Positions 34,635 through 46,455 of a stretch of 64,000 bases of DNA are shown piece after piece. Position numbers and translations under genes: made by a program. Origin of the DNA: Lucifuga dentata (Eukaryota; Chordata; Actinopteri; Ophidiiformes; Bythitidae); NCBI GenBank assembly GCA_014773175.1, contig VXCM01002238.1, positions 53,958 through 117,957 of the forward strand. The letters run 5' to 3'. The notes under the pieces are model-generated. The model saw nothing but the letters and a program-made list of their open reading frames with translations. It did not search any database and was not told the DNA's origin. Position 1 is the stretch's first letter; each line of letters opens with the position of its first letter.

Positions 34635-37276
34635 AGATCGCAGTCAGATGAGATGGGGTGTAGTTAGACATCTGAATGCTCGATGGCAGAGAGTTATAAT
34701 CATAGCTGGAAGTGTCCTTGAAATCAGTCAAGGGTAACAGCTCTAGGTCCATCCCCATAATATTTCCTAATTGCGCCACATTTAATCAGATGAATTGAAC
34801 TCAGAATTCATGCATTCTTTTTTAGTGAAATTCACACTCACTATCTATTTTGTCCAATGCTGGTGTGGTGAACAAACTAACTGCAGCATCTCTACTGAAG
34901 ATGAATCCAGTGAAACCTTTCATAAAAAGATATGCTGTTTTCCTCATTGCAGTAGCATACAGTATATAGAATATGCAGTTTCTCTAGTCAAAGTAACAGT
35001 TATATGTCTTGACATATCGAAACTTTGAAGTTGCAGCTGCTTATATCAGCTTTCGTTTTAAACTCATGTAATATAAAAGTAAAGTGCAGCTCTCATCTCT
35101 TTTTGCTTTTTTTATTTTTTACTTGTAACAGACTTTATGCCATTTCAGTTATTCGTTGATTTCCCTCAGCCTCTTTTAGGCTCCCCATTGCTGTCTTGCT
35201 TCATGTGCTGGGACGATTGAGCATCCTTCTCCTTGGCAATGCCTTCTCACACACACACACGCACACACAACTCATTCCCTGTTATGCTCAATTCATGCAT
35301 CACCTGCATACCAATTAGAGTTCAGGTCCCACATGGCTCATATTCAGGACTAGAAAGTAGCAGGGTTCCAGACACATCAACGCCTTGGAGCTGTGATCTA
35401 ACCTCTCTCCTTCTCCAGAGAAGGCACTTAACAGCCACCAGAGGGTTTCCTTGCAGCCTGCGGTTTGTGCTCAACATGGGGCTTGAAATCTGTCACCGCT
35501 TAGCTTTAAAGCCCACTCTTTTTGAGGATTCTGCTATTAGCCTTGATCTAGGAGACTGTCCCGCCGCTCCTTGAGAGTGAAAGCCCAGTGATTGGAGTGG
35601 TGTCAGTCAAGAAGATGACTCGACGTTCGGGTTGTTGAGGTAGTCATCACCGGCACTCGTGCAACTGAGCTTGAAATCACTCAAGTTGTATAAGTTAGGC
35701 TGAGGTCGTGCTTGCTTTTGCTTATGCCTTCATCAATAATCCATTAAAAAGCAGTCTAATTTGAAGGTAAATAGACTCAAAATGGAATTAGTGCCAGATT
35801 ATATGACAATAACATAAAGTATGTCTATGCTGAACCACGTTAGCTTAATCAAACGTGATATTCACCAATATGTTTCACAATGTCTGCTGGCTTTTTTCCT
35901 GCATTTTACAAGATGCAGTATACAGGTTTGGATTTGGCTGGATAGCTGCACTGAAAAGAGATGTCAAAGTTATAAAAAATGAAGTTACAGTCTGCCGCAC
36001 TACACAATATAATTTTGTGATTTTTTGGGGGCCTAATTCCCCCTTTTCGATGATCATTTTGATGAGTTTAAAACTTACCTGGCTGGATTTTCCTGTGGTT
36101 GAGGTCTGTTAAGAGCGTATTTTACTTTCTCTAATCTGCTAATTCAGTCATGACCTCTTCAATGTCAGATTACAAATATTACTGTACACACTTGTAATAT
36201 ATATGAATGATTAAATCTGACCCAACTACACCACCAAGGACAACTATGGTACCTACAAACTCTAAAACATGATGAACTACAGAAATGGAGGATCAGCTTG
36301 TTGATTTGAAATATAAGTTGCACGATGAAATACTTCACTTCCTTATTTTTGCAGCCTCTAAAAAGATGTGAAAAACATGCAAACCATTTCCACGTCAGAT
36401 CAGAAGCACATAATACAATCCAGCATGTGCAGGTTAAACCAAACAAAGAGGCCAAGGTCTCTTCTTCTCTTTGTGCTTCTTTTAGATAATCCATCTTCTT
36501 TTTTTACATCTTAAACGTAATTGCTTAGACCAGTTTAAGTCTTCATCGTGATACTTCATAGGAAACTGTGTCAAAAATTGTGTAACTGCTTCTTAAAATG
36601 TGTTTGGCTTGACCAAATGGATTAAATTTATCTGCACAAGTTGCTTTCCCACAATGAGAAGGACCCACATTTCCCCAATTCATTTCCTCGATTTACAGTG
36701 TAAGCGCATCACAATAAAGTCAACTAAGAGGGAAATGAAAGGAGGATTCTAAGTGCCAGCATGGAAGCTTTTCTCACAGTCTGTCAGTAGCTCACTCTTC
36801 TGGTTTTATGGAGTGAAGTCTCTGGTGATCACTACATTAAAAGAAAATTCCATCTGCAGCATTAGAGGATAAAATGCTGGGATGAAATATAAACTCCTCA
36901 AAAAAAAAAAAAAAAAAAAAAACCACACAAACTGGCTTTTTGTGTTCTTTGCCCACAAACAGAGCCTTTCAGGAACTTACTAATAGAAAATAATAATGCT
37001 GCCTGCCATATTCAACTTGTTTAAATTATTTATACGTGCCCTTGTAAGTCTGATGCTTCCCACATTATGCAGATTATACTCTGAGGTGTCATAATGTGCG
37101 TTCATTAAAGCTCTACACGTCGCATCAGTCTGTCAGTGTCAACTCCATAAATCAAAGGTAAAATATGACAACAAGGAGAGGTAAATGGACTCCAGGATAA
37201 CTTAATAATGTCTTTCTCCCCCTTTTTCTCACAAATGTGACGAGTCTATTTCTCAGTGCCCCCCCCCTCTGCTACA
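34635..37276. other. Unassigned DNA
   Basis: No gene is visible. A (CA)n run lies at about 35250-35268 and poly(A) at 36900-36921. The frame at 35233-35574 starts in the microsatellite and carries no recognised domain. Confidence 0.4.
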
Positions 37277-37308
37277 TAGAGGTAGCAGCCGTCTGCTACC
37301 TCTATGAC
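37277..37308. repeat. Perfect 14-bp stem hairpin
   Basis: CATAGAGGTAGCAG (37277-37290) is exactly mirrored at 37295-37308 around a CCGT loop. It follows a poly(C) run. Confidence 0.8.
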
Positions 37309-38219
37309 ACCTGATGTCAGGTTCATGAATTGCAGGAATTGGACTTGTGTATCTCGGGCATGGGTGACTCACCCTTTGGGAAAGAGGCTCCAATCTCTCC
37401 CTCAAAGACGACCAGATTCAGGAACAGCACACACACATCTGCAATTCGGATTTTAAATGATTCTCAGGACTTTGTTTTTAATCATTTTTGTAATTGTTAT
37501 GATCAACTTCATGTAGTCTAGCTCTGATTCAATGTTGCACTTTTTAGCTGTTATTTATTGCTAATTAGAATTTTTAATGAGACTCAGGACTCACTTTTTA
37601 GATTTATCAGATGTGTAATCACTGACTGTTGTATGTTTATTTATTGTCTGTTTATGTATTATGAGCACACAGACAAATTCCTATCAACTGTTAGTTGACA
37701 TGTGGCAACAAAGTATTGTATTTTATTGTATTTTGTGTACTGATGCCTAACATATGCTTATAGTGTCTGCAGTGACTTCATGCATGTGGAGCCAGTTACC
37801 TAGTCCCCTCTCCAGGCCTCCATTTGTGCCCCTAGTTATCCTGCTCATTTGCACTTTGCACATTATAAGATCAACTATTTGTCTTGTTGTTATAACTGAA
37901 TATTTTTAAGATTGGTGGTGATTGCATCCATTTTATCTGTTAAACTGCAAATAATTGTGTATGGCTTTTTTTCTTTTTTTTTTGTAATCTATGAGCATTC
38001 ACATTCTTGTAAATGAATTTATCTCTGTAATTCACATCTCTGCTTTTCATGCGGTACTTACCAGCATGAATAGAAGCCCCCTTGTCAAAAACTTAAATTC
38101 TAAATTGTTATCCTTTGGTGAAAGTCCCAAGATGGCGTTGTCACAACTGTAGTTTCACCACAAGACCTGATTTAGCCACCTATTTGGCCCTGTCACAGTA
38201 ACATTATAGATAGAGATGA
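37309..38219. other. Unassigned DNA
   Basis: AT-rich, no recognised feature. T-rich near 37968-37983. Confidence 0.4.
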
Positions 38220-38590
38220 GATTGATGGAAAAATTGGTGCAGTGACTTCAGTCATGCATTATCTAAGCCGGAAGATGAAGCTCTCATACATAAATTCTAC
38301 CAACAATGTGATGTATGTAATTTTATTGCTACCTGCAGCTGCAACCTTGGTGTGGCAAGCAAAAGGATGAGATCAGGGACACAATAGCCCAAATGGGTTC
38401 CAGTTACCCTGGGCTCATCCTTTGTAATGGGTGAGGAGCTGACATATCCATGAAGAGCCCAGAGTACAGTCATTGCTTTGTCACGTTGAGCCTGGAATAC
38501 CACCCTGTGGAGTTATTTGGCCATGTCTGACTGGGAGCAGACCCAGAATATGCTGAAAGGATTATAGATGAATCCACCATCTGATTTATG
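38220..38590 (+). mobile_element. Diverged RTE-type LINE 3' coding remnant
   Basis: The order of blocks follows the RTE-type element at 52380-52800: a GAGATGAGATT string near 38213, AGCCGGAAGATGAAGCTCTC near 38266, GAGCCCAGAGTACA near 38454, and AGACCCAGAATATGCTG near 38539 (compare AGACCCAGGATGCACTGG at 52626). Strongly mutated, with no readable frame longer than a few codons. Confidence 0.5.
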
Positions 38591-39023
38591 TGCTGCGCTC
38601 TCTAGCAATAGTTCTATTACTGCAGTGTCGCAGTGGGAGTGAACACAGTTTCACTTAATGGGAAAGCACAGATTGTTGGATTGATCACATTCAGCAGTCA
38701 GCACCCTCTGATGGATGATTGTAGCCTATGTGGATGTGGAGGTCATTCAATCTTTAAAAAACTAGTAAGAAAATAATCATGACATCAGCCTTGAGAGAAA
38801 AAGCATTACATTCACATTGATACTTTTCATCAACATCCAAATAACGGATATGAGAGTGCTGTGGAGGAACTTACAGCCAGTTTATTTGCTAGTATTTAAT
38901 TATCAATCAGGATTGATCCATTATTTCTTATATTATCAGATGAACTATATAATTTAAAGTGGAATTAAGAATACAGTTGAGAATACAGTTGAGATAAGTT
39001 TTTGTATTAGCAGATACTTTGTA
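38591..39023. other. Unassigned DNA
   Basis: AT-rich; nothing recognised. A TA dinucleotide at 39022-39023 borders the next element. Confidence 0.35.
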
Positions 39024-39470
39024 CAGCTGCAAGAAATAAGGCCCCTTTGGGATTACAAACATTTCTTAGGCCTTTGGTGTTCATCAGTCTACAGCAAGAC
39101 AAACTAGAGGAAATTTGGTATTGTTGCTACTCTCCCTAGGATCGCACCAGAAGGTGATAAACAACCCAAGGTTAACAGCAAAACAATGCAGAAATCTCTA
39201 GAGATTGCTAAAGTCATGTATCCACATCAACACTGAGCAACAACATGCTCATAGACTTGCTTATAGGAGTAAAATCTGTTTGTCGCAATATTCTGTGGAA
39301 AGATGAGACAAAACTTCAACTTTTTTGCAGAAATGCACAACAGTATGATTGGAGGAACAAAGGCTCTGCACACCAGCATCAAAATCTCATCCCAACTGTG
39401 ACACATGGTGGAGGGACCGTCGTGATTTGGCGGCTGCTTTGTTGCTTCAGGGCCCGGACGTTTACAATTG
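39024..39470 (+). pseudogene. Tc1-like transposase fragment
   Basis: The terminus CAGCTGCAAGAAA follows TA (39022-39023) and resembles the end of the Tc1-like copy at 45590-46455. The frame at 39245-39556 holds the central catalytic region: ILWKDETKLQLFCRN includes the second aspartate of the DDE core, followed by HQNLIPTVTHGGGTVVIW. The N-terminal DNA-binding part is scrambled, the third catalytic residue is lost, and the copy ends abruptly in TTAA-element sequence at about 39471. Confidence 0.85.
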
Positions 39471-39645
39471 GCCATGCCTTCTACAATCATGCATACGTGT
39501 TAGCAGCTAGATGTGGAAAAACAACAGGAAAACTAAAATATGGTTTTATGTTTTAGAAATTGGTTGTCAGTAATATAACATGTATGCAGTTGTATATATT
39601 GGGCTTAAACATGGAAAATAGGGTCAGGGTTAGGGTTGTGGTCCT
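39471..39645 (-). mobile_element. TTAA short element, copy G (fragment joined to Tc1)
   Basis: CTTCTACAATCATGCATACG and AACAGGAAAACTAAAATATG match copies C and E. The right end GGTCCT is followed by TTAA (39646-39649). Only the right third remains, fused directly to the Tc1 transposase fragment. Confidence 0.7.
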
Positions 39646-39649
39646 TTAA

Positions 39650-40379
39650 TATCCATATTAATTTGTTATTATTACTAGAGTCCCTTCTTTTCGTGATCAA
39701 TTTAGCAAAATACAGTGTTCTAATGAGGGCTGTCATGGAAGAGAAAACAGTCTGAACTTAAAATTTAATGTTACACAAACATCATTAAGAACAGCAGGCA
39801 TTTCTATCCGTAAAGGTACCGCTGGTGGATTTTGTAAAAACACCAATTAACAGTCTGTCATCACCCTAAAACTATGTCAAAGTAATTTATTTTATTTTAT
39901 TTTTTTTTAATTAAGTGTAAATTACATTGGATTTCAGAGTATTCTCTAATCTCAGCCTTAGACTTTTGGACATAACAGAGCCGTCAGTGTGTAGGAGCAG
40001 GAAAAGAAACAGAAGGAGGATGTGGAACAGGAAACCCAAGCAACCGGCGCAGACCTCCTGCGGTTATGTGTCACTACAAAGGCGGCATGAGTTTCCTTAC
40101 ATATTTTGACACTGAGCCCAGAAAACCCACAGTCATTTCAACTACTCATACCTAAATTATACCGAAATCCCCTTAAATTTTAATCCATGTACTTAAATGT
40201 CTGTGACCAAGTTATGACAAGCTGCTGATTTTATTCTTGTAACAAAAACATAAAATACCAAAGTACATCTGAAAAATGTTTGATACTTTGCCTTTGACAA
40301 AATGACAGCACCACCTTCTGTGATTTCAAACATAATTTAGCAGGTGTTGATAGGATAAAATACTTTAAACCCTGACTAT
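39650..40379. other. Unassigned DNA
   Basis: AT-rich, no recognised feature. Confidence 0.4.
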
Positions 40380-41560
40380 TGGTGTTGATTGGAACAGTTT
40401 TGTGATTGGACCCAAAAGCAGACTCAAACAGGTCAACAGTCTTTGCTGGTTTTATTTGCAAAAGATGCAGAGCAGGCAGACTTCACGAATGTAACGTGTT
40501 GTTACATTTGGTGTCAAGGGGTCGTGCAGATCGGTAAACATAAATGTTAGACTAAGACCTGCTTTATGAGGACACTTCCAAAACTGACCGTCTGCGTGGT
40601 CTGGCATTTGTGGTTGTCATGCTTCCATGATGACTCCACATGAGGACCCTGCACTTCAACTGCTGGACATTTGGTGGCGCTGTAGGACAACGCTGCTCTT
40701 AATTGCACCCAAAAACTGAAAACAAACCCAGCAGAAGTAAAAGTGGTTTCTGGTCAGTTGCCCACAGCAAAACACGGAGGCAGTTAAGAGACTTGCTGTT
40801 GATTAATGAAGAGGAAGAATTTCTGAGACTTTCATTAGCTGCAAGACAAAAAAGTTGTTTGCCATTGTTTGTTTCTTCTGTCCCTCTCCTTCCTTTTGTC
40901 CACACCTACTTCATCTTCCTCTGCACCTCTACACTTGGCTAGTTATCAATGAAGTTGCGTTTGTCTCAGACAAATGCTATCACGGACCCAGAATAGTATC
41001 CAAAAGCAGGACTCATCAGGTAAGTAAGTTTAGCCTTCTTTACTGATGCATGGATGAATGACAAAAAAATAAAGATTTTGTTCTCACGGATTAAAGTCTT
41101 TGGAACAGGCAGAGGCTAGGCAACACTCAAAGAAACAATCAACCAGACTAGGGTTCAGAAATCGGCGACACAACAGACAGGCAGGTAAATCCAGATAAGA
41201 AACAGTCCAAAAACGGTAGTCCAAAACAACAGCAACCAGGAACAGAGTACAGGAAACGGATGACAGGCTGGAACGCTTGAAGTAACTTCCAAGACGATTT
41301 GGCAGAGGCAGAAAGGAATAAGGCTGATGTATGAGCAGGGAGGCTGATGAGAGAATGAGAAACAGGTGAGACAATCAGGTGATAGAGGAAGCTGTGGGAA
41401 GAAACACCGCTGGCAATAACTGGAGGACGGATGGTAACAGGCTCTGGACAAGAAAGACATTAGAGAGCAGCAGAGGAATAACCTAGAACACCAAAATGTA
41501 CAAAAGAACTGGAAAAGAAAAGGCAAGTTAAGATGTCACCTTGATAAATGCCGTCTGCGT
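40380..41560. repeat. Probable interspersed repeats, class unknown
   Basis: Two places share a motif typical of an abundant fish repeat: GGACCCAAAAGCAGACTC near 40407 and TATCCAAAAGCAGGACTC near 40997. The following DNA is rich in CAGGCAG and AACAGG strings (41100-41480), and that texture recurs at 41700-41850. No ends could be set. The minus-strand frame at 41084-41526 reads through this texture and is not a gene. Confidence 0.35.
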
Positions 41561-42482
41561 CGCTTCAAAAATCGAGTGGTGTATGATCAAGCAATCAACC
41601 CGTAAAAGCGGATTTCACGGCCGGCTGGTTTGACTGCAATTACACCACATTTTCTGTGCGCCTACTGTCGCATCCGCATCTCCGTTAAGCATAAACAAGC
41701 TTTAACGGTCCAAAGATTGACAGGTAATAGCAGGCAAACGGAAAGGCTCGAACATTTCATTTCCAGAGAATGATCTGACAGAGAGCGTGGTGAGAACGGC
41801 TGGGAGACTGATGAGGGAAATGGTTAATATATGTGGGACTCAGGTGACCAGGTAGACAACAACAGAGAGAAAAAATTAAACTGTAGAATGAGATGGGTTA
41901 CAGCTGGGTGTCGCTGGGACATTGATGAGTAATGATGATGATGTCATCGGTTTGTTGTGGTAATGAGCTGTGTGGGAAAACGGAGATAATCAGCTCTTTG
42001 CCAGTGCATGTTGACGCGCTGATGATAACCCGAGGCCAAAAACTCAGATATCAAAGCCATGCTGTGCAGCTGTGCGGTACTGCAATAGGACTGAGATCTT
42101 GGAGTAATGTTTCTCCAAAGATTTTGGCTGCTGTGCTCATAGCCCAAGCAAACGTGTTCCAATTTCACGCTATTTTGTGATGTTTTGTTTGTTTCTCAAA
42201 TGGGTATGGGGTTGCAAAGAAGACTGTTCCTTTCATGCCAGAGCCATCGCCGCGCACAGGGACAAAACTTCCAGTAGAAGAACTAGAGAGTCCTGGGTGG
42301 TGTTAGGCATAAAGGTAAACAGAGTATCTGTTGGAATTTCAGCTTCAAATTGCCTGGTATCTGGTTATGATGCAACTGGATGTTACACACTTCCCAAGCA
42401 GCAGTTCCACTCTGCTGCTTGATATCACATATAGGCAGAATTACAATCTCTGCTGTGTTTTTGTTTCTTAGCACCACTTTAC
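41561..42482. other. Unassigned DNA
   Basis: GC-richer than average, probably partly repeat-derived up to about 41890. Frames at 41932-42422 are short and unrecognised. Confidence 0.35.
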
Positions 42483-42832
42483 CTTCTCCTGCCACGTGAG
42501 GTGCACCTCCGAACTGCCTGAGTGTATTCCAGGCATTTGGACAGGTGCCTAAAGTGGCAGCACACCGATTCCCATTCCCTTTGGGCATCGTCTATTTGAT
42601 ATGCTACATCAGAAGCTTTGCAGTCAGCTGTGCGCTCACAGAAGAAAGCTTCAGGCCCAAATCCTCCTTCCTGTGCCGTGAGGAAGGCCTTCCTCAGGGC
42701 TGGTAAACAACACTGATTGTTAGTGAAGCTATTGCTAGCTTTCTGTCTGAGACGCTGGAAAGAATAACTTGCAACAGCTCCCATCTCCCTTATCCCACAG
42801 GCGAGTCTTTTCAGGAGGCAGACATAGCAGGT
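42483..42832 (-). other. Candidate exon-like open frame, unrecognised
   Basis: On the minus strand a frame stays open from a stop at 42833-42835 to the end of this segment, where GAAG is followed by GTAAAG, a good splice-donor match. Its 100 or so codons are rich in cysteine and charged residues (for example KASDVAYQIDDAQREWESVC), look helical, and are free of repeat texture. I know no family with this pattern. If it is an exon its partners are not visible nearby, so it may equally be a chance frame. Confidence 0.2.
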
Positions 42833-42835
42833 TCA

Positions 42836-43214
42836 TTGTGCTCTAATTTATGCAATCCTGTGTTTCTGCAGGGGAGAAAGTTTATCTCTCCAACTTTTGT
42901 CGAGCGTGTCTTTACAGTACTTTTTCTCATCACACCAATGTCTTCCTTTAAAACCTGAGGGAATGCACCTAGTTAGTTAAGAGCAATGTGGAAATAGACT
43001 GCCACTGCTTCCAAGAAAGGGAACGCTTTTTTTTTTTCTGTGCCCCAATTTAAACTGCTATGAATAATGGATGTGTTCATTAAGAAACTATAACTTTATA
43101 GGAATGTAATATTTTCATATGTTATAGAACATACATTGTTATTGAACTAGACAAGCTGTAACTGGAAAGATTGACCTTCCTCAACCAAGAGCAAATGCTT
43201 TAAAGAAGACTGTC
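42836..43214. other. Unassigned DNA
   Basis: Nothing recognised; poly(T) at about 43028-43038. The right end may belong to the LINE that follows. Confidence 0.35.
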
Positions 43215-43700
43215 CTCTATAAGGCAGCCACTCTGAATGACTTATCATCTCACCTTAAAGTATTAAAAATAAATTAATTTTTAAAAGGCAATTAAAAGCT
43301 TATTTAGGGTAAAATTGTTTTCTTTTCCANAAAAATAAATTAATTTTTAAAAGGCAATTAAAAGCTTATTTAGGGTAAAATTGTTTTCTTTTCCACCACC
43401 CAGTGTGTGATCCTGTGCTTGCTGTGGCCTGGTTGTCTGGTTTTGGTTGGCAGAGGGTGGATCGCTGGGGTTGGAGGTCTGGTGTGGTTGGCGCTGCTTG
43501 TATCATTTGTGATGTGTTTGTGGATGTGTTTGGATGTTTTATCAGGTGGTTTTGAGTGATTGGATTCTTTGTAATTTTTACTTGGTTTGGTTTTCTTTTT
43601 GATATAAATGTGTGATTTTATGTTTATTTGATTGAACGGACCCCAGGATGAATAGCTGTTGCTAAGGTATCAGCTAATGGGGATCCAATTTAAATAAACA
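43215..43700 (+). pseudogene. LINE 3' end with coding C-terminus
   Basis: The frame LYKAATLNDLSSHLKVLK (43215 on), then after a shift LIFKRQLKAYLG and a stop, is the C-terminal pattern of a LINE reverse-transcriptase protein. A G/T-rich 3' region follows and ends in GGACCCCAGGATGAATAGC then GCTAATGGGGATCC, the same tail as on the minus strand at 6107-6185. An assembly duplication (43265-43395) lies in the coding end. Confidence 0.75.
43265..43395 (+). repeat. Assembly duplication around N at 43330
   Basis: The 65 bases at 43265-43329 recur exactly at 43331-43395. It doubles the last codons of the LINE remnant. Confidence 0.85.
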
Positions 43701-43989
43701 AATATATGTAGTTTACTACATTTTACTCTTTCTTTCTTTCTTTTATTCAGAAATTTCTTAGTGCAATAACAACAATAAACAGTGATTTATTTTTTTTGGT
43801 TAACCAGCTTATTTATTTATTTATATTACAGGCCTCTACCACATGATTGGGGGGGGTGTCAGAATATTTCTATTATAGGTCATATTGATCTTTGCATTGA
43901 CCCATTCATCAACACCCCCCACCCTCCCCCTTTATTTTTTTTTTTCCTACCACATGATTGCAATGTTTGTTAAAGGCTCATCTCAGCTA

Positions 43990-44325
43990 AAATGTCAGGT
44001 AAAGTGGTAAAATGTCCACACATCAAGGCCAGGAAAAGTCTGGCATAATTTTGGCCCACGTCAGGGAAGGAATTACACTCTTGGTCTCTCTCCCTGCAGA
44101 TCACACCTGGTGATGCAGGAATGAATGAGTACAACAGCACCTGGACTAAACCACGCCCACATTCAACAATGGGATAAAACCATCATTGATGGGCGTACTC
44201 CCTTTTGGGAATAAATGCCGCTATCTGTTCTTGCTACACTTGGAACTGAAGAAGATTTCTGGATGAAGGGCAAAATGTTTTCAAACTATTTGTTTTCAGT
44301 CTAGTGACTTAACGTCAACATTTTA
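43990..44325 (+). mobile_element. Penelope-like element remnant
   Basis: The block ACTAAACCACGCCCAC (44146-44161), then a TTTTGGGAATAAATGC string at 44203 and GAACTGAAGAAG with GGATGAAGGGCAAAATG (44244-44278), follows the layout of the terminal region of fish Penelope-like elements, where GAAGAAG and GTGAAACGTC-like strings are diagnostic. It is non-coding here. A related short piece lies at 57298-57368. Confidence 0.5.
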
Positions 44326-44454
44326 GACAATGTCTATTAATAGTAAAAGTGTAACAAACTGCATACATTTTAATAATTTTAAATGGAATAAAATACATTT
44401 TTTCCATAAATAGGACACAAAATCTCAAGCAGAAGTATTTTATATCTAATATAC

Positions 44455-44607
44455 TGTACATTATAAGATTAAGTGATTTAGGAAAATAACAGGAAAACTA
44501 AAATATATTTTTATTGGTTTTGGAAATAGTTTGTCAGTAAAATAACTTGTATGCAGGTATTACTGTATGTATTGGACTTAAACATGCAAAATTGCCAGTA
44601 TGGTCCT
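44455..44607 (-). mobile_element. TTAA short element, copy H (fragment)
   Basis: AACAGGAAAACTAAAATAT near 44488 and the right end ATGCAAAATTGCCAGTATGG, then TCCT and TTAA (44608-44611), match copies C, E and G. The left part is missing. Confidence 0.7.
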
Positions 44608-44774
44608 TTAATACATTCTATTTTCTGTACATTGTATTCACAAAGATTCCACTGTTTTAGTTTTTATCTGGCAAGAGCACTGCAATATCAGACATCAGTT
44701 CTCACAAGATAAAAATTTAATCTCTTCTCCACTTCAGCTCGGAAACGAGCAGTTTTGACGAGACAATTTCGCCA

Positions 44775-44812
44775 CCATTTTTTTTTTTTTTTTNCCATTT
44801 TTTTTTTTTTTT
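44775..44812 (+). repeat. Poly(T) duplicated around N at 44794
   Basis: CCA followed by a T run is present on both sides of one N (44775-44793 and 44795-44812). Same assembly signature as the longer duplications. Confidence 0.75.
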
Positions 44813-45589
44813 GTGGTTAAGTGTGTATCCACCCTGGTGTTTACACTGAAAACCATAAAAATATAATACTGAAATGTGACAAAGGAAAACGTATGATTTT
44901 CCAGCAGCCTGTAATCCATGACATTACAGAGAAAAGCCCCTGAAGCATGAGTGGATGAGCTCTTCAGATAGAGAAATAAGGCCAGACTAGAGGACAACGG
45001 AGAAGACAAGAGAAATGAATCCAATCTCTATCATAAAATGCTGTTTATTGGCAATTACAGTCAAGTACTTCAGACACTGAAAATGGAAGTGACAACGACG
45101 CTGCTTCACTTCTCTTCAGATGAGGATAAACACGGCAGAACGGGACTGAAAAGCTGTTCAATCAAAAACCTTCATCCGTGATTCGCAGTGTGACAGTGTG
45201 TAGCTTCTACAGAATTTATTTTTGCAGTATTTTTTTGATGATGAGGATGTTTATGTTTGCATCTGCACAGATGTTTTGTGCTCCCACCAGGAATACAGAG
45301 TGCGGACAACATCAGAACTCCATTTGATGCTTTTCAGGGATGGCATTATGAATTTGGGTTATAAAATGTCCACATCTACAGATCATCCAATTAGGCTGGA
45401 CGAGTGAAATGTGTGTTTTTCTGTTTTGTTTTGTTTTTTGATTTTTTTATTTTTTGTTATTGATGTACTTTCTGGTGGTTCATGACCCCTGAATTAAAAG
45501 AGAGGAAAAAGAATTGTGGATAAAGGGTTTGTTTTGAATACTGGGAAAACTCCACAATAATATGGCAAATAATAGTTATCTGCACACAC
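44813..45589. other. Unassigned DNA
   Basis: No gene or recognised element. A T-rich region lies at about 45417-45460. Confidence 0.4.
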
Positions 45590-46455
45590 TACTTTCTCTT
45601 ACATCAGCTTCAGTTGCAATACAAATAATAGACAAACACATTCTCCCTGAATAATAACAGTTACATTTTTCACGTCTTTACTGAACACATTGTTCAAATT
45701 GCATGCTGATAAAAGTATGTGAACTTTGTATTTACTAGTTGAAGCAGTAAACAGAAACAGTAAATGAAGCACAAACAAGGCCATTTTGGGTTAAAGTGGA
45801 GCAGGTTTGGGCTGAGTGACCTCAGAATGACCTTTAAAATATTCTTTAATGTCTAAAAAAATAATAGCAGCACAAACGAAACTTAACTTTTAACAGCACA
45901 AACCAGCACAAATGTAGCACAAAAGACAGACTACTTTTCCAGAGTTTAATGTTAGTTGGGGGTCAACTTCACTACATCCTGTAAAACTACTTGACACATT
46001 TTTGAATTCATAGTTCCCTCAGCGATTCAAAGCTCTCCAGGCCCTGAGGCAGCAAAGCAGCTCCAAACCTCAATCCTTAGGCTGACCAGATTTGGTAAAG
46101 TTAAATACAGGCCAGAACCCACTGTTCTGGTCCTCTGAAATTTGTTTTGATTGAGCCATGGTTCACATGAATAGAAATGAGCAGAGCTATCATTAACCAA
46201 ATGCTGTGTGCCGTTTTATTAGGTGGCACATCTCAACAACACACACCTCCAGTCACAATCTGATTCCAATTATATTTTTGAGATCCCATTAGCCCAGAGG
46301 GTCACTTACTTTAAATGTTGTATTCAGCACTTACATCTTTGTCATTACTTTAGGCAGATATTATTCAGTCTTTTACTGAGACTATATTTTATGAGTAGTT
46401 AATCCTGAAATCCAGGTAAATCCAAAGGATTCACAAACCTTTCCTTGCAACTGTA
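45590..46455 (-). mobile_element. Tc1-like element, decayed, minus strand
   Basis: The right edge, read on the minus strand, begins CAGTTGCAAGGAAAGG next to TA, the kind of terminus also seen at 39024. A block at about 46040-46075 (minus: TTTGGAGCTGCTTTGCTGCC) matches the transposase segment TTTGGCGGCTGCTTTGTTGC at 39425, showing the same family. The left edge is only approximate. No open frame survives, and much of the transposase is deleted. Confidence 0.65.

Noticed and set aside
41084..41526. Overlapping minus-strand frames rich in Ser, Leu, Cys and Phe
   Set aside because: They read the inverse of a CAGGCAG/AACAGG-rich repeat texture, not a gene.
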